A DNA stretch of 64,000 nucleotides from Paenibacillus xylanexedens (lineage in GTDB: Bacteria > Bacillota > Bacilli > Paenibacillales > Paenibacillaceae). Positions 8,850-18,868 of this stretch are shown piece after piece; within the stretch, counting starts at the first letter, position 1, and every line of letters starts with the position of its first letter. Below the pieces are notes generated by a model. That model did no database searches. It saw only the letters and a list, made by a program, of their open reading frames with translations, and was not told where the DNA came from. Location: contig NZ_JAGIKV010000023.1 in assembly GCF_017874615.1 (NCBI RefSeq), forward strand, positions 59,059 through 123,058, read 5' to 3'. The translations under genes and the position numbers were made by a program.

Positions 8850-9689
8850 TTACTGTTTAGGCAATAACTTCTTAATTTCATCTTCAGAGAGTCCAGATGC
8901 TTTAACTATAGCAGAGAGATCTACGCCAAGTGTGAGTAATTCACGAGCCATTTCTCTCTTGCCTTCAGCCGCTCCTTCAGCTCGTGCGCCTTCAATCATT
9001 GATTTTTCGTCACTCAATGCTTTCATCCGAGCATCGTAGGCCATTCTGGTGGACGCATCCTGACTCAGAAATTCCAGCGTATCCATCGCCTTTTTCAACA
9101 TCGGTTCATTCATGGCCAGCACCTCCCAGTTTGATGTGTCTATTCCCTTCAGGAATAATAACCAATTCACGAGTCCGCCTTTTTCCATCGGAACAGAATA
9201 CTGATCCAATTTGGTTAGTTCCATCACATGTATTTCGATATCATCCGTCAAACCAATACCTGTATGATCTTCTCGTAAATGAAAGACATTGTGATACCGC
9301 TCATTATCCAGACAGGAATAATTGAGGATATTAATAGTCACGCATTTTTTGAGCAGATTATAGTTTTCACCCTTTTTTATCTGATGAAAGTACATCTCAC
9401 TCCAATAAAACAACGTCCTTTTCTCCATGTTATACGGGTTAAACAGTTGCATTTCAATGTTAATTAGTTTGCCTTCTACCGTCTTTGCTTTAATATCCAG
9501 AATGGATTGTTTATCCTCTGGACTATCCTTATCTGTATACGTGTTAACCACAGTGATCTCCGTAAGAGGAGATTCGCCGGTCTCTATAAACGTGCTGTTC
9601 AGAAAAGCTAACAAAACATCTTTGTTTTGCTCACTTCCAAAAATGCGTTTGAACACAAAATCTACTCGTGGATCGAGTAATTCCGTCAC
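8850..9689 (-). CDS. Rpn-family PD-(D/E)XK nuclease, second copy
   Basis: 279 residues, clearly paralogous to the protein at 2164-3096 (LLDPRVDFVFKRIFGSEQNK opening). Active-site residues are Asp65 (SILDIKAK), Glu79 and Gln81 (IEMQ). The charged repeat tail of the first copy is reduced here to MIEGARAEGAAEGKREMARE. The start is GTG ten bases behind GGAG. Known relatives are DNA endonucleases with reported anti-phage activity. An in-frame ATG near the end (encoding MARELLTLGVDLSAIVKASG) has AAGG ten bases upstream and could initiate a short C-terminal product. Confidence 0.84.
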   Translation of the reverse strand: MTELLDPRVDFVFKRIFGSEQNKDVLLAFLNSTFIETGESPLTEITVVNTYTDKDSPEDKQSILDIKAKTVEGKLINIEMQLFNPYNMEKRTLFYWSEMYFHQIKKGENYNLLKKCVTINILNYSCLDNERYHNVFHLREDHTGIGLTDDIEIHVMELTKLDQYSVPMEKGGLVNWLLFLKGIDTSNWEVLAMNEPMLKKAMDTLEFLSQDASTRMAYDARMKALSDEKSMIEGARAEGAAEGKREMARELLTLGVDLSAIVKASGLSEDEIKKLLPKQ

Positions 9690-9774
9690 TCAGCATCAGC
9701 TCCATTCTCACCAGCATTATATCATAATTCCCATATAGCCTCAGCTTGATAATGGATCTGCACTTAAATTGTAT

Positions 9775-10671
9775 CTACTCCTCAAATGACAGATTGAGTG
9801 GCTCGTCCGACATCTCGTACTCTGTCTCCATATGTGTCAGTGGTGTGTTCAGATCAACCTCCTCGAAGCGGAAGCTGTCGACCCACACTTTTCCTTTACC
9901 GTTCAAAATAACCCCGAATGAAATGACCGCGCTACCCTCCGGTACATCAAGCACAATACTATACTGATTCCATGGCTGCGTACCCGTAATTGGCCGATCA
10001 TGCATGTTATCAAATTGAAGTACATCATGAACGTTATTATCCACACGCATCCATAATCCGCAGAACGCATCCACATGCTCGGTCTTCACGAATCCCGATA
10101 ACTTCATCCGCTTACCCACATACTTGTCCGCTCTGAACTGTTGCATCATCGTTGCGAACTCGTTAGGCTCCATAGGCGTAACGGCCTTCAAATATCCTGA
10201 TGCTTTTCCCTGATGCACTTCAGCTGGATCAATGCCCATCTCATAATTCTGCGGATGACTCCCGGTTAACATCCAACCTGTAATTGTTGACGTCTGATTC
10301 ATCTGTAATTCTCCTCCTCTGGTTCTTCCTTCGAATAATTTCAGATCGAACAATTTGCGAAAACGTCCCGGCGGCATGCCATATAATTTGCGAAATGCAC
10401 GGGTGAAGGCTTCCTGACTCTCAAAACCACATGCCAGGGCGATGTCCAAAATGCCCGCATCCGTCGATCGCAGAGTCGTGGACGCCAGACTCATCCGGCG
10501 ATTGCGGATATAATCCACGATGGTCATGCCCACCTCATTACGGAAAATTCGATGGTAGTGATACGGCGACAACAACGCCTCGGATGCCACTTCTTCCAGC
10601 CCGATCTGCTCATGCAGATGAGTCTCAATATAGAACAAACTTTGCTGAATCATTGCACGGTAACGGCTCAA
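9775..10671 (-). CDS. AraC-family regulator with C-terminal ligand-binding domain
   Basis: 298 residues. Residues of about 8-105 carry two AraC helix-turn-helix units (IGLEEVASEALLSPYHYHRI and ILDIALACGFESQEAFTRAF). The C-terminal part (about 130-290) looks like an all-beta, carbohydrate-module-like fold rather than the GyrI effector domain more usual in this architecture. The start is TTG about 11 bases behind a GGGGG site. No obvious target operon adjoins it. Confidence 0.82.
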   Translation of the reverse strand: MSRYRAMIQQSLFYIETHLHEQIGLEEVASEALLSPYHYHRIFRNEVGMTIVDYIRNRRMSLASTTLRSTDAGILDIALACGFESQEAFTRAFRKLYGMPPGRFRKLFDLKLFEGRTRGGELQMNQTSTITGWMLTGSHPQNYEMGIDPAEVHQGKASGYLKAVTPMEPNEFATMMQQFRADKYVGKRMKLSGFVKTEHVDAFCGLWMRVDNNVHDVLQFDNMHDRPITGTQPWNQYSIVLDVPEGSAVISFGVILNGKGKVWVDSFRFEEVDLNTPLTHMETEYEMSDEPLNLSFEE

Positions 10672-10774
10672 CTGAGGTAAAGCCCCCTTCCATATCCTTA
10701 CTATACGTGAAGGATGTCATCGCCGTTTTGATCATTTTTGCTATCTTTATTTCTCCTTACCTCTGCCGGAGATG

Positions 10775-10820
10775 CAAAAAGAGCCAATCACGGATTGAAT
10801 CCTGTCCGTAATTGACTCTT
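10775..10820 (-). terminator. Rho-independent terminator downstream of the MATE gene
   Basis: AGTCAATTACGGA pairs with TCCGTGATTGGCT and is followed by CTTTTTG on the minus strand, between the MATE gene and the AraC regulator. Confidence 0.72.
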
Positions 10821-10917
10821 CTGGGAAACTGCTGCCCTGTGGCTACTGTAGAGCCACTTCATTGATCTACAGCAGGTTCATTTAACTATTTGCTTTGTTT
10901 ATCCGCACAACACTTCG

Positions 10918-12327
10918 TCAGACAGCCGGTACCGGCTGTGTACCAACCTCTTCGTCATCATGCTCCACCAGTTCATGTTTCTCCCAAGCTCTACTCTTCC
11001 AGCGGAAGTACATAATGACCGCGCGGGTCCACTCATCCGCCGCAATGGCAAGCCACACACCAGCGAGTCCCAGATGAAGCTTGAATATGAGTAGGTATCC
11101 CAGTGGCAGACTCATGCAGACCATGGAGATCAGACCCATGTATACCGGGAACTTTGCATCGCCTGCCGCACGCAGGGAACCAATGATCACAATATTGCAG
11201 GTACGCCCGGTTTCGAGCAAAAGACTGAGCAGAATCACTTGAGCCCCCAGCTTGATAATTTCCGGATTATCCGTAAATATGCTCATCAGCGGCACACGGA
11301 ACAAAATGATGATTACATCAATGATAACCGTGGCCAGAAGGGCCCATTTTACACTGTCAAAAACACGTTTGTACGCATCGTCTTTGCGCCGCGCACCCAC
11401 AAGCCGACCTACAATGATCGATGTCCCCATACCAATCGCCATGCTGAACAAGTAGATATAGCTGGAGATGTTACCCGCATACTGCTTGGTTGCCATAGCT
11501 TCTGCGCCCAGATAGGTCACATACAGCGTGAACACGAGCTGGCAGGAATGATATACCATGGATTCCATCGCAGACGGAATGCCAATCCGCAGAATTTTGC
11601 CAATGAATTTCTTGGACAACTTAATGTAGTATTCGAAATCCACCCGTACCTCGCTCACACGATACAACAACCAGAAGAAGATCAGCAGGCAGATAAACCG
11701 GCTTCCCACCGTGGAGATCGCTGCCCCTTCCACCCCAAGTTTCGGCAGGCCGAAGTGACCAAAAATCAATGCATAGTTACCAACAACGTGAATCACGTTC
11801 ATGAATACAGCAACATACATCGTTTCTTTGGTGTAACCATGTGTACGAATCGTCGCAGCCAGCGCGTTAATGAGTGCCTGGAGGAAGATACCGCCACCAA
11901 CGATATTTATATACGAACGGGCAAAATCGTAAATTTCGCCTTGAATATTCAGAAGTGTTAGCAATTGTCCTCCGAACAGGAGGAAGACTCCGCTCAGGAC
12001 CAGACCTACGATAAGATTCAGTGTGATCGCATTACCTGTAACCTGTGCTGCTTCACTTAACTTTTTCGATCCGATATATTGTGCCACTACAATCGCAGCA
12101 CCATGTCCAATGACTTCCAATACAAGGATAGCGATAGAAATAATCTGATTGGCTGCTCCAACGCCGGAGACCGCATTATCGGACACCGAGCTGAGCATGA
12201 GCGTATCCACGCTCCCCATCAACATAAATAAGAAGAGTTCCAGGAAAATAGGCCATGTCAGTCGAATCAGATTCAGATCCTTGGCATCAGAACGAAGGGA
12301 CTCTTTGGTTGAGGATATTGCTGTCAT
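10918..12327 (-). CDS. MATE-family multidrug/cation efflux transporter
   Basis: 469 residues with twelve predicted membrane helices in two MATE halves. Family phrases include FLMLMGSVDTLMLS near the start, GHGAAIVVAQYIGSKKLSEA in the first half and GMGTSIIVGRLVGARRKDDA in the second. MATE proteins export cationic drugs or toxins against sodium or proton flow. An AAGGTGAG site precedes the ATG. It is a single-gene unit with its own terminator; the substrate is not predictable. Confidence 0.9.
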   Translation of the reverse strand: MTAISSTKESLRSDAKDLNLIRLTWPIFLELFLFMLMGSVDTLMLSSVSDNAVSGVGAANQIISIAILVLEVIGHGAAIVVAQYIGSKKLSEAAQVTGNAITLNLIVGLVLSGVFLLFGGQLLTLLNIQGEIYDFARSYINIVGGGIFLQALINALAATIRTHGYTKETMYVAVFMNVIHVVGNYALIFGHFGLPKLGVEGAAISTVGSRFICLLIFFWLLYRVSEVRVDFEYYIKLSKKFIGKILRIGIPSAMESMVYHSCQLVFTLYVTYLGAEAMATKQYAGNISSYIYLFSMAIGMGTSIIVGRLVGARRKDDAYKRVFDSVKWALLATVIIDVIIILFRVPLMSIFTDNPEIIKLGAQVILLSLLLETGRTCNIVIIGSLRAAGDAKFPVYMGLISMVCMSLPLGYLLIFKLHLGLAGVWLAIAADEWTRAVIMYFRWKSRAWEKHELVEHDDEEVGTQPVPAV

Positions 12328-12500
12328 TTTCTCACCTTTCCCATGTGGGCTTTAATTCTTAGGGTATGTTAGCACAGGTGGTTTGAAAATGCAGTAGTTT
12401 TGCGAAAATAGTTGAAAGTTTTTTGTAATTCCATAAATAGGTATTTTCACTGCTTTCATAAAGCCCCACTTCCGTACGCCTGCCAGAGGTTTTAGAAGAC

Positions 12501-12550
12501 AAAAAAGGTCCTTCCCAACTCGCCTTTTAAGCAAGTAATGGAAGGACCTT
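12501..12550 (-). terminator. Rho-independent terminator of the first sugar-importer operon
   Basis: GGTCCTTCC (12507-12515) pairs with GGAAGGACC (12540-12548), with a TTTTTT run on the minus-strand exit. It lies 15 bases after the last permease gene. Confidence 0.78.
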
Positions 12551-12564
12551 AAACCCTCAACCTT

Positions 12565-13452
12565 TTAACCTTTAACAGAACCCGCAGCAATGCCCTCCAC
12601 AATTCGATTACTCAAGATGAGAAAAGCAATCAGGATTGGCATAATGCTAATCATCAGCGTTGCACCAATGGCTCCCCAATCCGTTGTGTATTGACCAATA
12701 AAGTTCTGTACCCCAACAGTCAGGGTTTTGTACGAATCTGTACTGATGAACGTATTAACAAAGATGAATTCATTCCAGTTATAGATCATGTTAATGATCG
12801 CCGTTGTGGAAATGACCGAAGACGTCATCGGCAGCACAATCCGAAAGAAAATCCGATGCACGGAGCAACCATCCATCACTGCGGCTTCTTCCACTTCCCG
12901 GGGGAGCGCGTAGTAGAATCCAAGTAGAATCATAATGGTAATTGGCATATTAAAGGCAATATAAGACAGGATGACTGACAAAGGATGATCTGTGAGATGA
13001 AGCTTCAGGAACAAGCTGAACAGCGGGATCAACGTGGAGTGTACAGGAATCATCAGACCCACCATGAATAGCCCTAATACCAGCGAACGACCCTTCCAGC
13101 GCATACGTGTAATGGCAAAGGTCACCAGACTGGCAAACAGCACGGTGACCACCACCGATACCACCGTAATCCATACACTGTTGAAGAAGTATAAGCTGAT
13201 ATTTCCCTCTGTCCATACCTTGACATAGTTTTCCCAACGCGGGGTAGCGGGAAGGGAAAAAGGCGCCATATCGAATACTTCCTGATTATTTTTAAGCGAG
13301 AACAACAGCAGCCATACCAAGGGTAAAATTTGCAGCAAAGCTACTAGGGACAAGAGGAAATACAGCAGAACATATCCGAATCTCCTTAACCATGCCGAAC
13401 CTCGGCTTGTCCCCGGGTAAGTTGGCAATCTAACGGCCGTATCCGTCTTCAC
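12565..13452 (-). CDS. Carbohydrate ABC transporter permease, MalG type
   Basis: 295 residues with six membrane helices and the cytoplasmic EAA loop EEAAVMDGCSVHRIFFRIVLP, which contacts the ATPase. It ends in the MalG-like IVEGIAAGSVKG. The start is GTG nine bases behind AAGGGGG. It is the last gene of an operon running kinase, regulator, binding protein, permease, permease. No dedicated ATPase is encoded, so a shared MsmX-type ATPase elsewhere probably drives it. Confidence 0.9.
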   Translation of the reverse strand: MKTDTAVRLPTYPGTSRGSAWLRRFGYVLLYFLLSLVALLQILPLVWLLLFSLKNNQEVFDMAPFSLPATPRWENYVKVWTEGNISLYFFNSVWITVVSVVVTVLFASLVTFAITRMRWKGRSLVLGLFMVGLMIPVHSTLIPLFSLFLKLHLTDHPLSVILSYIAFNMPITIMILLGFYYALPREVEEAAVMDGCSVHRIFFRIVLPMTSSVISTTAIINMIYNWNEFIFVNTFISTDSYKTLTVGVQNFIGQYTTDWGAIGATLMISIMPILIAFLILSNRIVEGIAAGSVKG

Positions 13453-13482
13453 CGGGATGGACCCCCTTTCATTTCACTTACG

Positions 13483-14364
13483 TCAGGAATACTGGATCGT
13501 ATCTTTGGATGCCGTCGCTTTACGAAGCAGCCAGGTAACCAGCAGACAGATCAAGAGCAGGAAGAACCCTACAGCACTGCCGTAACCAAAGTCGAAGCTA
13601 CGGAACGCCTGACGATACATATAGGAGGCCATCACTTCGCTGGAGCCATTCGGTCCGCCATCGGTCATCACGTAGATGAGATCGAAATACTTGAGTGAGC
13701 CCACTACGGCCAGCACCACAGTCACCTTGATGACTTCTGTAATAAGGGGCAGCTTGATTCGAAAAGCGATCTGCCAAGGACTTGCTCCATCAATCCGGGC
13801 TGCTTCCACCAGAGATTCCGGAATATTTTTGAGGGCCGCATAATAGATCAAAATATAGAAGCCTGCATACTGCCATAGAATCGGCACGAACAGTGCATAC
13901 AACACCAGGGATGGCTCCGCCAGCCAGGCTGGCGGATTGCTGAAGCCGATCGCTTCCAGAAAGGTGTTTAGCACACCATTGCTGGGATGATAGATCTTCA
14001 GCCATAACTGGGCGATCGCGACCGAAGACAGCAGCATCGGGATCAAATATATTTTACGGAACAGATTGGCCCCCTTGATCTTGCCTGACAGCACCAAAGC
14101 GATCATCAGATAACCGATCAGACTCAGCGCAGAGAACAAAGCAAGTAAAAAGGTATGATTCGCACTCTGCCAGAATGTTCCGTCTTGAAGAAGTCTGGCG
14201 TAATTATCCAATCCAATAAAGGTCATTGCACCGATCCCGTCCCATTGCATCAACCCATAATACCCGGTGAGCACGATCGGGATGTAAACCAAGACCAGCA
14301 GCAGAAGCAGTGCAGGAAGCACGTACAACGCAGCAACGAGACGGTTGGACATGACTTTGTCCAT
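13483..14364 (-). CDS. Carbohydrate ABC transporter permease, MalF type
   Basis: 293 residues with six membrane helices and EAA loop VEAARIDGASPWQIAFRIKLP. It follows the binding-protein gene by 38 bases and precedes the MalG-type partner. ATG at 14364 is about ten bases behind GGGAGG; the GTG one codon earlier is an alternative. Together with the MalG-type subunit it should form the membrane channel for an oligosaccharide. Confidence 0.9.
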   Translation of the reverse strand: MDKVMSNRLVAALYVLPALLLLLVLVYIPIVLTGYYGLMQWDGIGAMTFIGLDNYARLLQDGTFWQSANHTFLLALFSALSLIGYLMIALVLSGKIKGANLFRKIYLIPMLLSSVAIAQLWLKIYHPSNGVLNTFLEAIGFSNPPAWLAEPSLVLYALFVPILWQYAGFYILIYYAALKNIPESLVEAARIDGASPWQIAFRIKLPLITEVIKVTVVLAVVGSLKYFDLIYVMTDGGPNGSSEVMASYMYRQAFRSFDFGYGSAVGFFLLLICLLVTWLLRKATASKDTIQYS

Positions 14365-14402
14365 CACATTATCCTCCCTTCAAGCGTTCAAACGTGTGTA
14401 CG

Positions 14403-15722
14403 TCAATTGCCTTTATCAATTGCAGCCTGATGATTCTTCACAAAGTCCTCCGGTGTTACCGCTTTGCCAAACAATGCCTGAATCATGTCAAGATGGGCCT
14501 GAGCGGCTGCCGGTTTCATCTGTACGTCTGCAAAGAGCGTAAGGCTGCTGGCCTGATTCAATTCGTTCAGCAGGTCAATATAGAGCTGTGGCAACTGTAC
14601 TGCCGCCGTATCCACTTTGGTAGCCGGGATGACGCCTGCTTCAGTTACCGAACTTTCACCCCATTTTTCCACAAAGTATTGCACAAACTTCTGCGCTTCT
14701 TCCTTCACTTTGGAGTTCTGGGCCACGAACAACCCTACACCTGGACCACCTACCCAGCTATTAATATCGCTCTTGCCATCTTCCATTGTTGGGAATTTGA
14801 AAAATCCGATCTTGTCCTTGAATTCCTGCGGGATGTCCGGATTAGTCGTGAAGTTTGGCAGTTCCCAGGTGCCCATGAGGTACATAGCAGCTTTTTCGTT
14901 CATGAATTCGGATTTGCCCTCATCGTTAGACAACCCGTTGAAGCCTTTGTTGAAGGCATTCATATCCACCAGCTTTTGTACCTCGGCAGCAGCTTGAGTC
15001 AGCGCAGGATCGTCAAACTTGCCAGAGCCATTGATGGCCTTTTCCAGTGCATCTCCACCTAACCGATTCGCCAGATACATATACCAGAGTGAGCCGGTCC
15101 AGCGGTCTTTATTGCCCAGTGCGATCGGAACCTCACCGTTCTCTGTCAGTGTCTTCAGCACACTCAGGAATTCATCGTACGTTGCTGGCGGCTGCAAGTT
15201 ATATTTCGCAAAAATGGCTTTGTTATAATAAATGGGGGAGATATTCAACTCGATTGGTAACGCATATGTTTTGCCGTCTATGGCATAAGCTTCTGTTGTT
15301 CCGGCTATGAATTTCTCGCCCAGCGAGTCGCTCAGCAGATCATCGACCGGTGCGAACAGGTTCCCCTTTACATAAGGCTCCAGAAATCCAGCAGCCCAAG
15401 TTACACCAACATCGGGAAGTTCATTGGATGCCGACAGGATTTTCAATTTGTTCTTATATTGTTCATTCTCCAGCACTTCCTGCTTAATGGTTACATTCGG
15501 ATGATCCGTCTGATACTGCTTGATGATATCGTTGACCAGTTTGTTTTGCTGTGCGGAACTGCCTGCTGGCCAGAGGTGCATAAATTTGAGGGTTACTTTC
15601 CCATCTGTGCCGTTGCTGCCTGTTTCACCCTCTTCATCCGAACTTGAACTGTTACATCCGGATAAAATTACGGCGAGAACCAGCGTCCATGACAGAAGAA
15701 TGGCCATCGTCTTTTTGCTCAT
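14403..15722 (-). CDS. Extracellular sugar-binding lipoprotein (family 1 solute-binding protein)
   Basis: 439 residues from ATG 15722, behind AAGGGGG. The reading frame is open further upstream, but the signal peptide starts here: MSKKTMAILL, then lipobox LSGC. The mature part shows SBP family 1 features such as LKFMHLWPAGSS, ALPIELNISPIYYNKAIF and FVAQNSKVKEEAQKFVQYF. It captures sugar for the permease pair that follows. The adjacent two-component genes are likely to control its expression, and a cre-like site lies 31 bases upstream. Confidence 0.9.
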   Translation of the reverse strand: MSKKTMAILLSWTLVLAVILSGCNSSSSDEEGETGSNGTDGKVTLKFMHLWPAGSSAQQNKLVNDIIKQYQTDHPNVTIKQEVLENEQYKNKLKILSASNELPDVGVTWAAGFLEPYVKGNLFAPVDDLLSDSLGEKFIAGTTEAYAIDGKTYALPIELNISPIYYNKAIFAKYNLQPPATYDEFLSVLKTLTENGEVPIALGNKDRWTGSLWYMYLANRLGGDALEKAINGSGKFDDPALTQAAAEVQKLVDMNAFNKGFNGLSNDEGKSEFMNEKAAMYLMGTWELPNFTTNPDIPQEFKDKIGFFKFPTMEDGKSDINSWVGGPGVGLFVAQNSKVKEEAQKFVQYFVEKWGESSVTEAGVIPATKVDTAAVQLPQLYIDLLNELNQASSLTLFADVQMKPAAAQAHLDMIQALFGKAVTPEDFVKNHQAAIDKGN

Positions 15723-15752
15723 TATTCCAACCCCCTTGGTTTTTTCGGTTAA

Positions 15753-15766
15753 TGTAACCGCTTTAA
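15753..15766. promoter_or_regulatory. Candidate CcpA cre site
   Basis: TGTAACCGCTTTAA matches 13 of 14 positions of the cre consensus TGWAANCGNTNWCA. It sits inside a wider inverted repeat GGTTAA/TTAACC just before the binding-protein gene. Confidence 0.45.
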
Positions 15767-15836
15767 CCAAATTGTAGCACGCGCCTATCACGCCTATAAG
15801 ACCAGAACAATTTGGAAAAACTCCACTTTTTTGAGG

Positions 15837-16631
15837 TTATTTGTTATTTCGTTCAGATAGGGAATGCCGATATTTGCTTGGACTTAGCCCCTCAAGGCTT
15901 TTAAATACTGTGATAAAATACTTATCCGTCTGATAACCCACCTGTTCCGCAATCTCCGAGATTGGCATCGTTGTCTGCACAAGCAACTCCTTCGCGCGCT
16001 GAATGCGTTTGCGGGTAAGGTATTCAATAAAATTGATGCCGATTTGTTCCTTAAACAATACGCTGAAGTAACTGGAGTTGAGATGGAGTAAATCAGCGAT
16101 TTCACGCATGGTTACATGTTCACCCAGATGAGTATCCACATAGGTCAAAGCTTCACTGATCTGGCTATTTAGCCTCTGTTCCCCTCGCTCCTTAACATCC
16201 AGCAACTTGGGGTCAACCATTTCTTGCATCGTTTGAATACGTCGCTGTTGTTCGCTGAACTTTAGGGCTTTTTCGACAGTCTGTAGCAATTGTTCCTTAT
16301 CAATCGGTTTCAACATATACTCCACGACACCTAGCTTCATGGCCTGCTGGGCGTACTGAAAATCGGCATGTCCCGACATAATCAGGACAACAGGCTTGTT
16401 CGAAAAGTGCTGAATGGCTTCAATCAGAGACAAGCCAGAGAATTCCGGCATGCGAACATCCGTTATTAACAGATCTGCCGGCTTTTTCTTGAGCCATTCC
16501 ACAGCCTCAACGCCACTTTCTGCAGTCTGAATGTGATTTCGTCCTGCCGACCATCCTTCCAGTGTTTTGCGAATACCCTCTCTTGTACGCGGCTCATCAT
16601 CCACGATAAGAATCGTTTTGTCATGAATCAT
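15837..16631 (-). CDS. YesN-like response regulator (receiver plus AraC DNA-binding domain)
   Basis: 264 residues. The receiver has DDE at 11-13 and phospho-acceptor Asp58 in ITDVRMPEF. The C-terminal AraC pair includes TMREIADLLHLNSSYFSVLF and ISEIAEQVGYQTDKYFITVF. ATG at 16631 follows GGAGGG; ten further in-frame codons upstream are probably not translated. It overlaps the kinase gene by 11 bases. Such regulators typically activate the neighbouring sugar importer. Confidence 0.9.
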   Translation of the reverse strand: MIHDKTILIVDDEPRTREGIRKTLEGWSAGRNHIQTAESGVEAVEWLKKKPADLLITDVRMPEFSGLSLIEAIQHFSNKPVVLIMSGHADFQYAQQAMKLGVVEYMLKPIDKEQLLQTVEKALKFSEQQRRIQTMQEMVDPKLLDVKERGEQRLNSQISEALTYVDTHLGEHVTMREIADLLHLNSSYFSVLFKEQIGINFIEYLTRKRIQRAKELLVQTTMPISEIAEQVGYQTDKYFITVFKSLEGLSPSKYRHSLSERNNK

Positions 16632-18393
16632 ATGCACCCTCCGTTCCCATGGGAATCTCAAAGTAAATGACAGTTCCTTCCCTAACCTTACTTGTTATGG
16701 AAAGCCTGCAACGTTCGCCAAGTTGGCTGCCAAAGTAAAGCTCCAGTCGCCGATGTACGTTGATTAGACCTACACCTGTCCCCTTGTTGGATACAGCGGG
16801 GCCACCATGTAAAGCATGAATGACAGATTGAAGCCGTGATTCATCCATACCGGGACCATCATCCCGAACCTCAATGCGAACCAGATTCTCCTCAGTCGAA
16901 GCATTCACATGGACGCTTATCTTTCCCGGTCCCAGTTTACTTTCAATGCCATGGAGAATCGCATTTTCGACCAGGGGCTGTATAAGAAGTTTCGGAATTG
17001 CGACCGTACGCACCGTATCACTCAACTGAATCTCCCATTGCATTCTATCTCCCAACCGCATCTGCATAATTTGAAGATAACGCTCGGCGTGTTCCAGCTC
17101 GTCGGCAATTGTAACCCATTCATCCTGCTGCGAACTGGAGATGATGTAGCGAAATAATCGGGACATCGCCACAACCATACGTGCCATCTCCTCGTCTCCC
17201 TTTTCCTCAAGGGACCAATAGAACGCTTCCAGTGTGTTGAATAAAAAATGGGGATTAATCTGAGATTGCAACGCCTTCAACTCGGCCCGGGACTGCATAA
17301 CTTCCTTCTCATGAACCACACGGGTCAATTCATTCTGCCTGTATACCATCTGGTTATACACGTTGTTGAGTTCATTGATCTCCATCGTAGAGCTGACCAT
17401 TAGATTAGGTCTCATTGCTCCCGGCTGTGCACTGCGCATGGCCCGCATCAGCCGTATGAGCGGACGTGTGATCATTGTGGACAGAAAGAAAGACATGATA
17501 AGAAACAGAACAACACCAATCATTCCCGAGACGAGCAGCGCCGTTCTCAGGATGGATACACCTTCCGTTGTCTCCCGCAGCGGGGTCAGGACAGCAAGTG
17601 TCCATCCCGTTAACTCCGATTTTTGCCGGACGACGATATAGGATTCCTCCCCGTTCTGCACGACTGATCCGCTGTCCAATATGGCTTTGGGATCGAGATT
17701 AATCTCCAGATCAGAAGTCACCACTTCGCCTGCCCCATCCAAGAGCATGATTGAGTCCTGCGAACCATCTGTCCCATTCGAATCATTCAGTTGAAAAAAA
17801 CTGCGCTGCATCCGCACCACCACATAACCTCCATGTTCAAAAGAATGATCCAGCAGGTTAATCCGCCGAATAGCCAGAAGCACACCCGGATCTTCAGGGT
17901 CAGCGCCTGCCCATACCAGTCTGCCTTTTCCTTCATCCGCTAAGCTGATCCAGTTGCGCTCCACTCTGAGATCGAGGGATCGGTCATCCATCGGAAAGAT
18001 CCGGTTATAACCCGTAGTGTATATCTCCATACTTTGTGCGCCGTTGATGAAAGACTGATAGCTGCCTGCAATCTGCAAGAGAGCTTGGCGCTGATTAAAG
18101 GTTGCCGGGTTGCCTTGCTTCTCATCGCTAAGCAGACGCTGCACGTATGAATCATCCGCCACTTGGGCGGTCAGCGAATTCACTTGTGCAATGAGTGCAT
18201 CCAATCTGCCACTGGCTTGGACGGCGGTTTGGTGAATATGTTTCTCCGCATTGCTTTTCAGCAAAGCAGCTACCCGATCATAAGCCGATATGCCTGCGAG
18301 CAGCAGAACAACAAGCATCACCATAACAAAACCAATGAAAATCTGATTCCGAAGTGAGTTAAAATGTCCTTTTTTCCCGTGCAACTTCCCCAT
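16621..18393 (-). CDS. YesM-like sensor histidine kinase
   Basis: About 590 residues. A first membrane helix (IFIGFVMVMLVVLLLAGISA), a large extracellular Cache-like sensor, a second helix, HAMP, then His_kinase with SQINPHFLFNTLEAF (phospho-accepting His near 382) and an ATPase domain with LVENAILHG and DDGPGM. The start is uncertain: ATG 18393 lies only one base from its GGAG, while TTG at 18381 has ideal spacing and a GTG upstream is also in frame. It is the first gene of the operon; repeat copy 2 lies upstream. Confidence 0.88.
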   Translation of the reverse strand: MGKLHGKKGHFNSLRNQIFIGFVMVMLVVLLLAGISAYDRVAALLKSNAEKHIHQTAVQASGRLDALIAQVNSLTAQVADDSYVQRLLSDEKQGNPATFNQRQALLQIAGSYQSFINGAQSMEIYTTGYNRIFPMDDRSLDLRVERNWISLADEGKGRLVWAGADPEDPGVLLAIRRINLLDHSFEHGGYVVVRMQRSFFQLNDSNGTDGSQDSIMLLDGAGEVVTSDLEINLDPKAILDSGSVVQNGEESYIVVRQKSELTGWTLAVLTPLRETTEGVSILRTALLVSGMIGVVLFLIMSFFLSTMITRPLIRLMRAMRSAQPGAMRPNLMVSSTMEINELNNVYNQMVYRQNELTRVVHEKEVMQSRAELKALQSQINPHFLFNTLEAFYWSLEEKGDEEMARMVVAMSRLFRYIISSSQQDEWVTIADELEHAERYLQIMQMRLGDRMQWEIQLSDTVRTVAIPKLLIQPLVENAILHGIESKLGPGKISVHVNASTEENLVRIEVRDDGPGMDESRLQSVIHALHGGPAVSNKGTGVGLINVHRRLELYFGSQLGERCRLSITSKVREGTVIYFEIPMGTEGAYDS

Positions 18394-18501
18394 TCTCCTC
18401 TCTTTTTGGCATGTAAAAGAACCCACCACCTTACGCCCGTGCTCTTGAAGACTGGGTACAAACGATGCCGGATTTATCTACGTATTCAGTTCTTCTATAT
18501 A

Positions 18502-18725
18502 AAATGAACAAAAGAATATTTACACTAGCCACTACGATGACAGAATAACCTTCCAATCGCTGTTATCCCCAGATTTTTTGATTCCCTTTTTAAAGGGGAA
18601 AATCCGGTGATAAAGGCGAAGCATATGCTTCCGATGCAGCTTTCTTTCAGAAAGCTTTTAGCTCCGCTTTTTCAGGTTATTTCTGCCCTCTCCGTTCTCG
18701 TGTAAATGTTTAGTTCATTTATATA
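18502..18725 (-). repeat. Dispersed structured intergenic repeat, copy 2
   Basis: Close to copy 3 over its whole length, including GATGACAGAA and CCTTCC at one end. On the minus strand CCGGATTTT pairs with AAAAAATCTGG and the inner stem is TTCCC/GGGAA. A second hairpin is AGCTTTC-TGAAA-GAAAGCT. It lies about 110 bases before the YesM-like kinase start. Confidence 0.78.
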
Positions 18726-18868
18726 GTTAAAGCGCTTGCAGAAATGAACCTTACTCTTCTTCTCTCTTAGTCTTTGTTTACTGATTAAACTAACGACTAA
18801 AAAATAGCATAGATTTACAGGTTAATCAATCCTCCCGAATAGTTCCCAAACGTTAAATGACAAGGATC

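Noticed and set aside
12352..12534. 60-codon minus-strand frame between the MATE gene and terminator
   Set aside because: No ribosome binding site, and it overlaps a terminator stem.
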